DNA of 64,000 bases from Chlorops oryzae (lineage: Eukaryota > Arthropoda > Insecta > Diptera > Chloropidae). Below the pieces are notes generated by a model that was not told the origin of the DNA, ran no database searches, and saw only the letters and a program-made list of their open reading frames with translations. The DNA lies in the NCBI GenBank assembly GCA_020466095.1, contig CM035806.1, positions 14,824,724 to 14,888,723 of the forward strand. The letters run 5' to 3'. Of the stretch, positions 24,923 through 35,089 are shown piece after piece. How positions within the stretch are numbered: position 1 is the first letter of the stretch; every line of letters begins with the position of its first letter. The position numbers and the translations under genes are program-made.

Positions 24923-25661
24923 CCCTGCAGGGAATCGAACCGATTTAAAAGTAATTTAAAGTTAGCTTTTTAATAAACCCAACTGGTTGATTAATCGACT
25001 TCTTTCCTTGGCTTCAACTCACTAGTTTAACGTGGCGATGTCCTAGGCAGTAGTCAATTGTCCGTTCCTGCATGACTTTGTAACTAAATAATATCTGGCT
25101 ACTTTTAAGTTGACTTAAAGTCAGAAAACGAAAACACTGATTTAAATTGGTTAAAACATTTTCAATAAAAAATTGCTTTCATTAGAATTCCCTTGTTCGG
25201 TTTCATCTTTTTCGTTTTCAGCAGAAGAAGAATATTTTATTTATGAATGTGAAAATGTTTTTCAAGCGATGCATCAGAAAGAAATCCATAGGCGACTATT
25301 TTGACTGACTTACGTTTCGAACTGCCGTTTGGGGTCTCATCAGAGCAATTTTTACGGATTGGTTGACTATTGATTTGAATCTCGGTTAGCGTTTTAAACT
25401 AAGTTTGAGTGCAATTCATACCCTTGAATTATAGCATCAGAAATATATTTTTTTCGTATCCAGTTTGGTTGATGTCTGCATGACTTTTCAATCGATTTCT
25501 AGTCAGTTGTGATGTAGTTGGCATAAAGTTAAATTTTAGAAATTTCCTATATTGCGCTTGTTTGATGTCTAGATGACTTTTTAACCGATTTCTAGGCAGT
25601 TGCGAAAAAGTTCGCTTTTCATTAACTTATTTACTAATCGGTTGATAAAAGTCCTGCAGGG
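24923..25661. mobile_element. 739-bp element with CCCTGCAGG ends
   Basis: CCCTGCAGG at 24923 and its reverse complement ending at 25661; both ends soon afterwards read ACCGATT inward. The interior carries two copies about 90 bp apart of a segment containing GATGTCT.GATGACTTTT..CGATTTCTA.GCAGTTG (25472 and 25564). No coding capacity. The same terminal octamer bounds 26640-27548, so I infer one family of non-autonomous DNA elements. The superfamily is not identified. Confidence 0.5.
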
Positions 25662-26115
25662 ATTAGATAGAAATCTTTGCATGGTCGCCGCGGTAACTAT
25701 TGACCGACCGAACGTTTTCGAATATCAACCCCAGTGGTCTGTCGTCCGCCCAACAAGTTCATCCCAGCTGAAATTGAAGTTGAAGTTGAAATTTCAAATT
25801 GTTAAGTAGTTGTGAGCCGCCGTTTGTTTTCATGCTCAGCGCTTATTTGAAACTTGCTCCTTTTTTTTTGGTCTTTGCTCTCGTCTTTCAGTTCTTATCG
25901 CCTATCTAACCGATATATATATATATATGTATATAGGTATATTGCAACTCCTCGTGAAATTCCTTGCGCAAGGTGAGTCTGTGTTAGCACACATTTCTCA
26001 CTACCAGCCACATGCAGCGTTAATGGCTATAAAATTTCTGTAAGAATTTTTTTGTAAATGTATTTTTTATTTAGTTAATTTTCCCCCATTTTTGGCATGC
26101 TTGCATGCGAACTAT
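25662..26115. other. Noncoding spacer between two CCCTGCAG elements
   Basis: No gene seen. A (TA)n run is at 25915-25928. Confidence 0.4.
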
Positions 26116-26168
26116 AAAGAGAGAAAGAGAGAGAGAGAAAGAGAGAGAGAGAAAGAGAGAGAGAGAAA

Positions 26169-26240
<72 letters not shown>

Positions 26241-26250
26241 AGAGAAAAAT
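26116..26250. repeat. GA microsatellite
   Basis: About 130 bp of GAGAGA with AAAGAGA interruptions. Its Arg/Glu frames are artefacts. Confidence 0.95.
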
Positions 26251-26508
26251 AGCAAAGAAAAAAACAATTTAAACAATCTGAAAGATTTTCTGATATCCTT
26301 CTCGATTCGCTGCATGAGTAAAGAGATTCCAAATATAAATATAAGTGTCTTGATCGCAAGGTCCGAGGTGCGATTCCCGACACAGGCGAAACGGAGTTTA
26401 ATCTTCAAAGCCTAGACTAGTGTTTAAAAAAATCGCATGTTAGGGGCACATTACATAATAAGACATACACTCACACAAACACAAGAAAACCTCCTTGGTA
26501 TCACCATC

Positions 26509-26536
26509 GAATAAGAAAGAGTACTCTTTCTTATTC
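26509..26536. repeat. 28-bp perfect palindrome
   Basis: GAATAAGAAAGAGT followed at once by its exact reverse complement, ACTCTTTCTTATTC. The directly repeated word GGTATCAC lies just outside on both sides (about 26498 and 26540). It may be the centre of a small hairpin element. Confidence 0.8.
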
Positions 26537-26950
26537 TATGGTATCACACAATGGGCCGATTAACGGCCTAAGTGACAGCCACTTCAACCTACAAACCTGC
26601 CTAAGTATTAGTGAGAAAAAGTATTTTTCTCTTTACGTTCCCTGCAGTCGACCCGGGGTCGGTCCCATAGAGGTGAGGACCGGTCGCGTTTTCATACGTT
26701 CAACTCACCCGTTTTTCCACAGCGCTGTCATTGAAAAACAACCGGTCCATTTTCAAAGCTTTTAGGGTCGGTTGTGGGTGGGTCCATATGGCCTTAAGTG
26801 AGGGTGAGTTTTTTTTTTTTTTTTTTATTTTTATTTTGATATGAAAAATGAAAAAAAAATTTTTCTTATTTTGTTTATTTTGTTTATTTTGCCTTTTTTG
26901 TTTTTTTAAACCTTTTTGTTACACACCATTATATAATTTCCTTTTTGATT

Positions 26951-27026
26951 TGCCCGCCTCGGCCGAGCCTCGAACCGCAGAACTCTGGGTTGGTAAATTG
27001 GTGTCTTAACCATTACGCTAAACAAG
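26951..27026 (-). mobile_element. tRNA-derived head, degenerate
   Basis: On the - strand, A-box-like TTAGCGTAATGG and B-box-like GGTTCGAGGCTC are about 35 bp apart. The acceptor sides do not pair, so this is not a working tRNA gene. The end GGCCGAGGCG is shared with 42241-42320. Confidence 0.6.
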
Positions 27027-27260
27027 CAAGTTTAATGCTTTGATCAAAACGCTGACTTGAGTGTTTGGTTGCTCAAGTTTTTGGGAAACGTGCGTAAAGA
27101 ATTTTTCACTTTCACAGAAAAAAAATTCTTGAAAAATAAATATTAAAAAACAATTAACATGTAAAAAACGACTTATTTTTTTTCAAGTTAAAAAAAAAAA
27201 TTAAATATGAACATAAAAAAATCGTAGGTAATTGAAAAAAAAAAAATCTTTCTAAAACGA

Positions 27261-27328
27261 GCAAGGACTTCAACTCCCACCCTCTCGGTTGCGAAGCGAG
27301 AGTCTTAACCATCAAGCTAACTTGCCTT
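27261..27328 (-). mobile_element. tRNA-derived head, degenerate
   Basis: On the - strand, TTAGCTTGATGG (A-box-like) and GGGAGTTGAAGTCC (poor B box). The anticodon-arm region ACTCTCGCTTCGCAACCGAG is recognisable as tRNA-like. Same orientation as the copy 240 bp upstream. Confidence 0.55.
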
Positions 27329-27548
27329 TGGTAGCACAACGATCAGATTGAGGACTTAAAACAGACAACAATAAGTACAAGTTTATACGAACTCACCCCA
27401 CCTACGCTTATTTTTGGACTAGACGAGGGTGAGTCCAATTGAGACTCACCCCGGGTCGGTCGCGGTGCATATCATTTTCAGGTCGGTCCCATATGGACTC
27501 ACCCAGGTCCGGTCCATTTTACACCGAAAACATTTCATTACTGCAGGG

Positions 27549-27831
27549 TTCTTTAAGCAATACAATCGTCAGTTTTTTTTTTTTTTATTTTTTTTTTTTA
27601 TTTGGACATACATATATCCGCTTCATCTAAACCCCTTTATCATCTATTCGAGCATAGGGCTTCAAAATATCCTTTTAGTATCCCATTATCAGGTCAAAAT
27701 TCCATTAAATTTGATTTTGAAATTTCAAAAACAAAAACTTTTTCCGTTAATAATGTCCTTTAAGTCTCCGCTACAGCCCAGAAAATGTCCCCTTATTTAG
27801 GGAAGATTCCCCATATACCTATATTGCACTT
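27549..27831. other. Noncoding spacer
   Basis: AT-rich, T runs; nothing recognised. Confidence 0.4.
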
Positions 27832-28045
27832 CTTCTTCGCCTTCTTGTGTGTTCAAGTGACCCGGCTTATGCCGCGGGGTCCGCAAAACGCATCATCCGA
27901 GGTAAGTCCTACAACCTCTAGGTCTCAATTGTTTGTGTCCATTCAACGCCCTCATTGTCTGAAACCTTGTATTTTTACGAGTAGTGTGAAGCCCTTTTTT
28001 TTGCGAAGCTTTCTTCATTTGATCTCAAGAAGTGTCCATACCAGC
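27832..28045 (-). mobile_element. Second copy of the LINE 3' end, internally deleted
   Basis: On the - strand, GGTATGGACACTTCTTGAGA, a GACCTAGAGGTTGTAGGACT stretch and GTTTTGCGGACCCCG match the remnant at 11108-11345 in order. Parts coding for the KRGRPKQRW and DRTKWRNW segments are missing. It ends in an interrupted (GAA)n tail at 27832-27846. It is a dead copy and shows that this LINE family is dispersed here. Confidence 0.75.
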
Positions 28046-28075
28046 GTTGCCTTGTTTCCCGCGATTTCCCAATAA

Positions 28076-28362
28076 TTAGAGCAACTCCATAACAGCTGCG
28101 AATGTCCACGTTTGGAAAATGATGAAGACGTGTCCGTTTGGATATTCATCGGAGCATCTTTGTTTCCATAACACTAAATCTTCTGCAATACATATTATCC
28201 CTCTGGGACCCAAGACTGCCTTAAGACGGTCTAACTTTTCTTCACATTTGCTCACTTCCTGAAAAACAGTTAAGCTTTCTTTTTTTTTGCTTCGTTGCAT
28301 AAGATGTGAGCTATTGTGGAGAGAAGTTAGGCCGTCTAGAGGCGGTCTTGGGTCTTGTATTT
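28076..28362. repeat. Imperfect inverted repeat with coding-like arm
   Basis: The - strand segment 28255-28200 and the + strand segment 28306-28357 are similar over about 52 bp (GTGAGC, AAGTTAG.CCGTCT and GTCTTGGGTC are shared), separated by about 50 bp. On the - strand an ATG-started frame (28300-28076, 74 codons) runs through it; the + arm also translates to a related VS.C.EKL.RL.AVLG pattern. No family recognised. Confidence 0.45.
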
Positions 28363-28869
28363 CACATATGTATTATTTTCACTCTCCTCTCAGTTTGAGC
28401 TGGAAAAGCCGAACAAAGAACATCTTCAAGGGAGAAGAAAGACTCTTGGAAATTTGAAGATGAAATGTTTTCCGAACATTTATTTAATTTTAATTTTTTT
28501 TTTTTTAACTAACACGCTTTTCTTTGGACTATTTCCAGATGATATGTCGGCTTTTCTTGGCTTTTTGCTGGGTTGTTGAAAGGAATACAATCCATGCTTG
28601 ATGCTTGAATCGACCGAGTTTGTAATGAATGGAAAAGTTTGAAAATATCCAGGAGCATATACATATGCACTTCTTTGTGATCTCCAGAACCAGCACGATT
28701 TTTTAGACTTTAAAACGGCCTAATATAGAAGGTAAGTGGCAATACTATTTGTATGCTAATGAACATTACTCAAATACTGCTTAATTAAGAAAAAGAAAAA
28801 ACCTACTTTGCTAACAAGCAGTCGAAGACTATTGAATGCGCAGGGTTGCATCCGAATTTTTTGGCCATA
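28363..28869. other. Noncoding stretch
   Basis: No gene or element ends recognised. Confidence 0.4.
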
Positions 28870-29791
28870 CAGTACACTCGGGATAACGTCAACTAATTAA
28901 AACCGCGAGTGTTGACGTTTACCAGATTGTTGACGTTAATAATTGTCCTCAGTTTAGACCAAAATAAAGTTGGAATTATAGATTTAAACGTTATTTTAGT
29001 ATTCATACTAAAACCAACCAATAACCTGATTCAAACAAATTTTTATGTATTTGGAACAATTGAAAAAATATTTTATATGAGTTTTTTAGAGCTCATTTTA
29101 TACGCGCAACATCAACAAGTTCGAAAACACAACTGAACAAAGAGAGTAAAAACTACATTTTAAGCACAAACGGAGATTCCCGGAATTCTGAGAATTCGTA
29201 TTCTATAGGGTGTTACATTCCTTAAAAGGGGTGGTAGGGGGGCCCAATATGAACAAAAAATCGTATGTGACGATGGAGTCCTAAATGCACCCCTGAGGAG
29301 TTATGCGGCTTTAAAGTTTTTTGACACTAAGTCCAGAAAAACAATTCTCCCACAAAAATGGTTAATTTTAGAAAACAAATTTTAATGTAGTTTGAAAGCC
29401 AATTGCATGTGCTTTTAGGAAAATTTAAATTAATGGTAAAAATTTGACCCATTGAGGGAAAAATAAACGGTCAAAGTGAAAAATTCTGAAAAAAATTTTC
29501 AATTTTTTTTTTTACTTTGGAAGCCATTTTTGTATGAAAAGTGTCGAAAGAACACCCAAATTTTTTATTTTATTCAAAATACTGGATCGATTACCTTTAA
29601 TTTGGTACCCCATATGTCAACACGGGACACCCTGTCTACGTGATTCCAGCTAAAATTTTCTATTAAGCAGAGTTTACCTTTTGGAGCTTTTAGGTTTTGT
29701 TGACGTTTTAGAATAGTCAATGTAAATAAAAAATGTTTGACGTTTTGGGGTGTTGACGGAATAGGGGGTTGACGTTATCCCGAGTGTACTG
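28870..29791. mobile_element. 922-bp TA-flanked DNA element (Tc1/pogo-like ends)
   Basis: CAGTACACTCGGGATAACGT at 28870 and the perfect reverse complement ending at 29791; the inverted repeat is 24 bp without mismatch. TA lies on both outer sides (28868-28869 and 29792-29793). Further TTGACGTT words recur inside both ends. A CAGT start with a TA target fits pogo/Tc1-mariner-type elements. No transposase frame remains. A younger element sits inside at 29206-29634. Confidence 0.85.
29206..29634. mobile_element. 429-bp element nested in the TA-flanked element
   Basis: Ends TAGGGTGTTAC and GACACCCTG are imperfect inverted repeats, flanked by TCTA on both sides (29202-29205 and 29635-29638). Its interior (TGAACAAAAAATC, AAATGCACCCCT, TTTGGTACCCCATATGTC) is shared with 57727-58281. 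No coding capacity. Confidence 0.65.
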
Positions 29792-29793
29792 TA

Positions 29794-32328
29794 TTTCGCT
29801 TTTTAAAATTTTTTAAAATGACTCATTGTTATTCACAGTCCTTTTGTTTTTCGAGCAGAACAAAAATTTCAAAAGAAAAATGGTTGAGTCAACAACATTT
29901 TTGGTTGATTTAAAAGGAAATATGTTTAATTACATTTCTTTTCGTTCGTTATAATTCTCATTTGGTTTATAAAATATGATATATAAGATATGTATTCATA
30001 TTAGAACATATTAGAACGACAACGGAGTGACAAAATCGGGTTAAGTCCATCCGATGGCTATTTTTGTTGCTATGTTCAGCAGAGGACTCTGTGGCCATTT
30101 GCTTTGAACGTTAATGAAATTTGTTTTGACATTTCTTCTTGTATAGGTATTTTTTTTTTTTTGCATTTTTTTTATTTAAAAATTATCTTGTCATTTCAAT
30201 TACGTCCGTGGTTGGTTCAACAATTTCAATTTAAATCCATTTTTGGAAATTATCATTCAATTCAACCTGAAACATAGTTGATTCAAAAGGAAAATCTTTA
30301 TTTTTCCAACAAGAAAAATTGTTAAAATAAAAAAAATATTCCTTGTTGAAGCCGTTTTTGGTATGTTTTTTCTTTTGATTTAACCAGTTTTCTGGTTGAT
30401 TTTTTCTCTGTGTATGAAAGGGTTGAGATAAGCCTTAAAATGGGCCTTCGAAAGGGTCGGAATTTATAGCGTAGTTTTGTTTTTTACCGTTAATTTGTAA
30501 GTATAAAATATGTTGCTGGCCTGAATTCGTTCGTAGCGACAAATCGGACTGAAGAATGAAATGTCGTCTAAGCATCCAGTGCCCCAATCTACATATAGTA
30601 TTAGTAGTAGTATTTTTTTCTAGAACATTTCAGTTTTTACTTCCTTCACAAAAAAAGAACAAAAAAAATAAATAATAATAAACAAGAAAATTCTCCCTCG
30701 CAATCGTTTTCCAAATAACATTGTCAAATATTTGATATCCTAATTTAGATTGATGACATTAATTTGTCGGCAATCATGCAGATTGTGCAACAAGAACGTT
30801 GCATGCATGAGCGTGTATGTGCGGCAGTGTGTCTGTATGCCTGTGTGTTTCATATGTATTTTTCGACTGTTTGAAGTAAAAAGCATAAATTCGGAAAATA
30901 GAAATCAAATGGAAATGAAAATGATGAATGACCAAAAACTTCTCTCTGCTGCTGCTGCGGGACAATTATAAAATTTCAACGACAATGGCAAGAAACAAAG
31001 GGAAAGAGGGAAAGTAACAACAACATTAAAAACAATAACAAAAACTTCAGTGGCTCGAACTGCAACATAAAGTACGAACAAACATGAACACCACCGCATG
31101 TGGGCGTTCGATATGAACGGTATTGAAAGCGAAGAAGATGCCACCGCCAAGGCGGCAGCAGCGAGGCTGTGCACAGAGTGGACAGTGTGGGCACAGTGGC
31201 GAGTGATCAGCGACGAGTGGACAGAGGCCGACATATGATGATGGTGGCATAAATTGAAACACGACAAAAGCGCAAGCGCATGTGCAACTGATATGCTGCG
31301 CTGTATTGCTGCTATTCGGACAACAATGAAAGCGGCACCAAAACCTGGTTCACTCTCAAAGCTCCAGCATAAATAAACGTTTGCACAAGATGATGATGAA
31401 GAAGAAGAAGAAGAAGCGAACGAGCGAACATGAAAGAGAACAATAAATAATAAATCTCAATTTAGTTAAGAAAATGAAAGAGCAAGATTTCCTCAATGAC
31501 AGCGATAGCGACAGCCCAGCCAGCAGTGCTTTTGTCGTTTGATAATTTCGAACATATGTAAACGAGTTGCTTCAGATAGGCATCGGCGGAGGCAGTGGCA
31601 GTGGCAGCAGTGCCCAGTGGTCATATTCATATGGCATATGAACATATATATTTAAAGCGTTTTTCCCTTTCTGCAGTTTCGCCCGTCTGTCTGTCTGTCT
31701 GTCTGTCATCGTCTGTTTGTTTTTCATTCCAAAACATCGTGTGCCTACATACGTTCGAATGTCAAAAATTAAGTTATGACAGATGTTGACATTTCCCTAA
31801 CGATTTTACGACTCTATGCACCGAACTGACATTTGTTAAAATTGTCAAGCACATCTTGTTATTTCCCTTTTGATTACTTTAGGATGTCTTATAAAAAATT
31901 TAAATAATTCGATTTACTAAAGTGATGTCTGTCTGTATGTGAATGTGTTCTGTGCATGTTCTTTTTGATTTAGAAAAAATTCATCTTCCCAAAATAATGA
32001 ATATGATGGATGGATGGTTTTTTTTTCCTTCTTTGCTCTCCCTCGAGTTGTTCCAAATTAAGTCGAGAGACTCATAATTGAGAAAACTATGGCATTTTCA
32101 TGCCATGTTCTCCTCTTCATTCGATGATGAATTCAACTTGTGAAGGATGATTTTCATACTAAATTGTCCAAAAGTTCATTTCAATTGTTCTTTAAATTGT
32201 CTCTTTATATTAATTGTACTTAGGCACTATTTTTTAATGACCATTTCAATTGAATTTGTAACTGTTAAATTTCAAACGAACATTTTTATTCGTAGATCTA
32301 CAATCAGCATTGCCTGACGACCACACAT
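29794..32328. other. Noncoding stretch with simple repeats
   Basis: No gene supported. Around 29880-30420 repeated TTGGTTGATT/AACCA words hint at an old element ending in a TTTTCTCTGTGT-type terminus near 30412, but the partner end is missing. GC-richer sequence at 31080-31270 and GGCAGTGGCAGC repeats at 31590-31610 are open in several frames without exon signals. Confidence 0.45.
31683..31706. repeat. GTCT microsatellite
   Basis: Five to six units of GTCT on the + strand. Confidence 0.85.
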
Positions 32329-32797
32329 CAGTGTTGGAAAATCGAGATTTCAGTGTGTACCTAAAATGGTCCATAAATTGTACTTAAATATAGTAAAGTG
32401 TACCTGATATACCCAGCCGGAATTTTTTTCATAAATGACAAATTCATTAATGTTTTCACCGAAGACATCAAGGGGAAAAATTGAGTACTTCTCAAATCTG
32501 ATGACATGGCCATTTAAAGGAGATGTTATTCATACCAATTCTAATGGCAATGTCATCGAGATAAGGTCTTATTCACTCCCGAACGATGACATTGTCTTGC
32601 AAAACGAGAGGTACCTACTGATACGATGGAGTAATCTATTCCAATTTCGATGATTCTCTACTTACTTTATTGTTTCAGAACATTTGTTCGTGTGTCTGAC
32701 TCTAGACCAACATAAGATACAAGAATGTGAAACATCAAAACATTTAACAACTAGTTTGCACTGGAAGCATTATACTACCTTTTTTTTGGGAAATGTA

Positions 32798-34076
32798 ACA
32801 GGTTGGCTGAATAGTCCCCGGTCTGACACATAGATGGCGTCGCTAGTATTAAATGCATATTATTTTTATATAGTGGCAACCTTCAAATGATTCGTGTCAA
32901 AATTTGACGTCTGTAAGTCAATTAGTTTGTGAGATAGAGCGTCTTTTGTGAAGCAACTTTTGTTATTGTAAAAAAAATGGAAAAAAAGGAATTTCGTGTT
33001 TTGATAAAATACTGTTTTCTGAAGGGAAAAAATACAGTGGAAGCAAAAACTTGGCTTGATAATGAGTTTCCGGACTCTGCCCCAGGAAAATCAACAATAA
33101 TTGATTGGTATGCGAAATTCAAGCGTGGTGAAATGAGCACGGAGGACGGTGAACGCAGTGGACGCCCGAAAGAGGTGGTTACCGACGAAAACATCAAAAA
33201 AATTCACAAAATGATTTTGAATGACCGTAAAATGAAGTTGATCGAGATAGCAGAGGCCTTAAAGATATCAAAGGAACGTGTTGGTCATATCATTCATCAA
33301 TATTTGGATATGAAAAAGCTCTGTGCAAAATGGGTGCCGCGCGAGCTCACATTTGACCAAAAACAACAATGTGTTGATGATTCTGAGCGGTGTTTGCAGC
33401 TGTTAACTCGCAATACACCCGAGTTTTTGCGTCGATATGTGACAATGGATGAAACATGGCTCTATCACTACACTCCTGAGTCCATCGACAGTCGGCTGAG
33501 TGGACAGCGATCGGTGAACCGTCTCCGAAGCGTGGAAAGACTCAAAAGTCCGCTGGCAAAGTAATGGCCTCTGTTTTTTGGGATGGGCATGGAATAATTT
33601 TTATCGATTATTTTGAGAAGGGAAAAACCATCAACAGTGACTATTATATGTCGTTATTGGAGCGTTTGAAGGTCGAAATCGCGACAAAACGGCCCCATAT
33701 GAAGAAGAAAAAAGTGTTGTTCCACCAAGACAACGCACCGTGCCACAAGTCATTGAGAACGATGGCAAAAATTCATGAATTTGGCCTTCGAATTGCTTCC
33801 CCACCCACCGTATTCTCCAGATCTGGCCCCCAGCGACTTTTTCTTGTTCTCAGACCTCAAAAGGATGCTCGCAGGGAAAAAATTTAGCTGCAATGAAGAG
33901 GTGATCGCCGAAACTGAGGCCTATTTTGAGGCAAAACCAAAATGGTATCAAAATATTGGAAGGTCGTTATAATCGTTGTATCGCTCTTGAAGGGAACTAT
34001 GTTGAATAATAAAAACGTATTTTGACAAAAAAATGTGTTTTTCTTTGTTAGACCGGGGACTTATCAGCCAACCTGT
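32798..34076 (+). mobile_element. Himar1-like mariner (irritans subfamily), complete ends
   Basis: The 27-bp inverted ends lie at 32798-32824 (ACAGGTTGGCTG, then AATAGTCCCCGG) and 34050-34076 (AGACCGGGGACTTATCAGCC, then AACCTGT). The right end matches the Himar1 end exactly; the left differs by a TA/AT swap. TA target duplications are at 32796-32797 and 34077-34078. Total length 1,279 bp, the usual mariner size. The transposase gene inside is broken, so the copy is not autonomous, though its ends are nearly intact. It is the youngest layer of the nest at 32329-35081. Confidence 0.97.
32977..33984 (+). pseudogene. Mariner transposase, Himar1-like, broken by frameshifts
   Basis: From ATG 32977 the protein starts MEKKEFRVLIKYCFLKGKNT and follows the horn-fly Himar1 transposase with few changes through the helix-turn-helix DNA-binding half and the first catalytic Asp (TMDETW, about 33445-33462). 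A one-base deletion near 33483 shifts the frame, and the match resumes in the frame of 33564 (ASVFWD, then HQDNAPCHKS with the second Asp). A one-base insertion near 33786 shifts it again, resuming in the frame of 33775 with PPYSPDLAPSDFF, which holds the third Asp of the DD34D triad. Near 33942 about ten bases are missing after AKPK, and a final frame break follows. The normal protein is about 348 residues of cut-and-paste transposase. All three catalytic Asp codons survive, but no full protein can be made. Confidence 0.95.
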
Positions 34077-35089
34077 TATAAAACAATTTCTGCAAACACT
34101 ACTCAGATACCCAGCCGGACTTTATCCCATGCATGAACAAATCATTAATGCAGAAGTAGTGAAGCATTCATTTCGAAAGAGGCCAATTGGTGATTTTTCA
34201 AACGATCTTCCAGTGAAAATATCACAGAAGCAAGAGCGCGTTGCAACAGACTCAAATGAAATTTTCATTTGAAAGAGGGTTGTATACTCCTACTTTCAAT
34301 GAAGATCCTATGAAATTGTCATGATAAGATGCTTTTCAATCTGTGTGCTACAATTCTCAAAAGTTTTATAATTTTGTTGTACTTAAGATGTTTTAAGAAT
34401 TGAAACTTTCAAGTCTTTCCAACGGCGATAACGTGTCACAGTCACGAAGTGATGAAATATGGCCATATCCGCCAATTTCTTTAAAATATTCATTGAAAAA
34501 ATACAAATTCGAAAGCGCTTATTAAAAAACATTTAAACAATTTTTAAAATTTATTTTCCTTCTCCTCTCAGATCCCCGCGGCGTATACATGAAATTTTTT
34601 CAAATGAAATTCTCATTCCCGTTTGCACCGTTGTTCTTTGTTCAGAATGATATTATGATTCATGTTAGCAGCATATACTCTATTTTTAAATGAAATAATC
34701 ATGCACATTGGATCCATTTTAGCCAGCCAGCATGTACTCTTTGCCCAAATGAAGTTTTCATGCGGATCAGGGTCATAAACTCCTTTACCTAATGAATAAC
34801 AGATGAATTTTTAAAGTACATAGTGAAAATAGCGGCCATCTCATAACAAACTTCTTTAGAAGTAAGGGTTAGTAATGCGAGTAGTCGCAGTATGAATTTT
34901 CACCACTGCAGAAGTAGTGAAATTTCCGGCTGGGTAACCACAGAAGACCTTTCACCATATAATTCACTAAAAAATTTCTTCATCTTGAAATTGTACCTAA
35001 AATGGACAAATTTTACCTAATGTACCTTTGAAATGAAATAGGGCCGAAAAAGGTACAGTTACACCTACTTTTCCAACACTGCCACACAT

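Larger units (their letters stand above)
26640..27548. mobile_element. 909-bp element with CCCTGCAGT ends holding two tRNA-like heads
   Basis: CCCTGCAGT at 26640 and ACTGCAGGG ending at 27548 are perfect 9-bp inverted ends. Subterminal GACCGGTC, GGTCGGTCCCATA and GGTCCATATGG words occur near both ends, some inverted. Two tRNA-like segments lie inside on the - strand (26951-27026 and 27261-27328). No transposase. Target duplication not clear. Confidence 0.55.
32411..34935. mobile_element. ACCCAGCCGG-ended element(s) inside the hAT element
   Basis: ACCCAGCCGGAATTTT starts at 32411 and AAATTTCCGGCTGGGT ends at 34935, an inverted repeat of about 16 bp. A third copy of ACCCAGCCGG lies at 34109, so this may be two adjacent or nested copies. 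GATGACATTGTC words in the left part (32500-32600) tie it to the element at 41943-42489. It holds the mariner at 32798-34076. No coding capacity of its own. Confidence 0.6.
32329..35081. mobile_element. Non-autonomous hAT element, 2.75 kb with nested insertions
   Basis: CAGTGTTGGAAAA at 32329-32341 and TTTTCCAACACTG at 35069-35081 are perfect 13-bp inverted ends. Both outer flanks are the same 8-bp word CCACACAT (32321-32328 and 35082-35089), the hallmark of hAT transposition. Subterminal GTACCTAAAATGG recurs near both ends. Only about 230 bp belong to this element; the rest is later insertions (32411-34935, itself carrying the mariner). No hAT transposase is present. Confidence 0.9.

Noticed and set aside
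26075..26415. Ser/Leu-rich and Arg/Glu-rich frames
   Set aside because: Produced by the GA microsatellite on opposite strands.
29880..30415. Possible element ending in TTTTCTCTGTGT
   Set aside because: Only one end is visible and no inverted partner could be found, so it is not listed as a mobile element.
31047..31267. Several overlapping frames in GC-richer sequence
   Set aside because: Open in several - strand frames at once, no domain, no exon boundaries; compositional.
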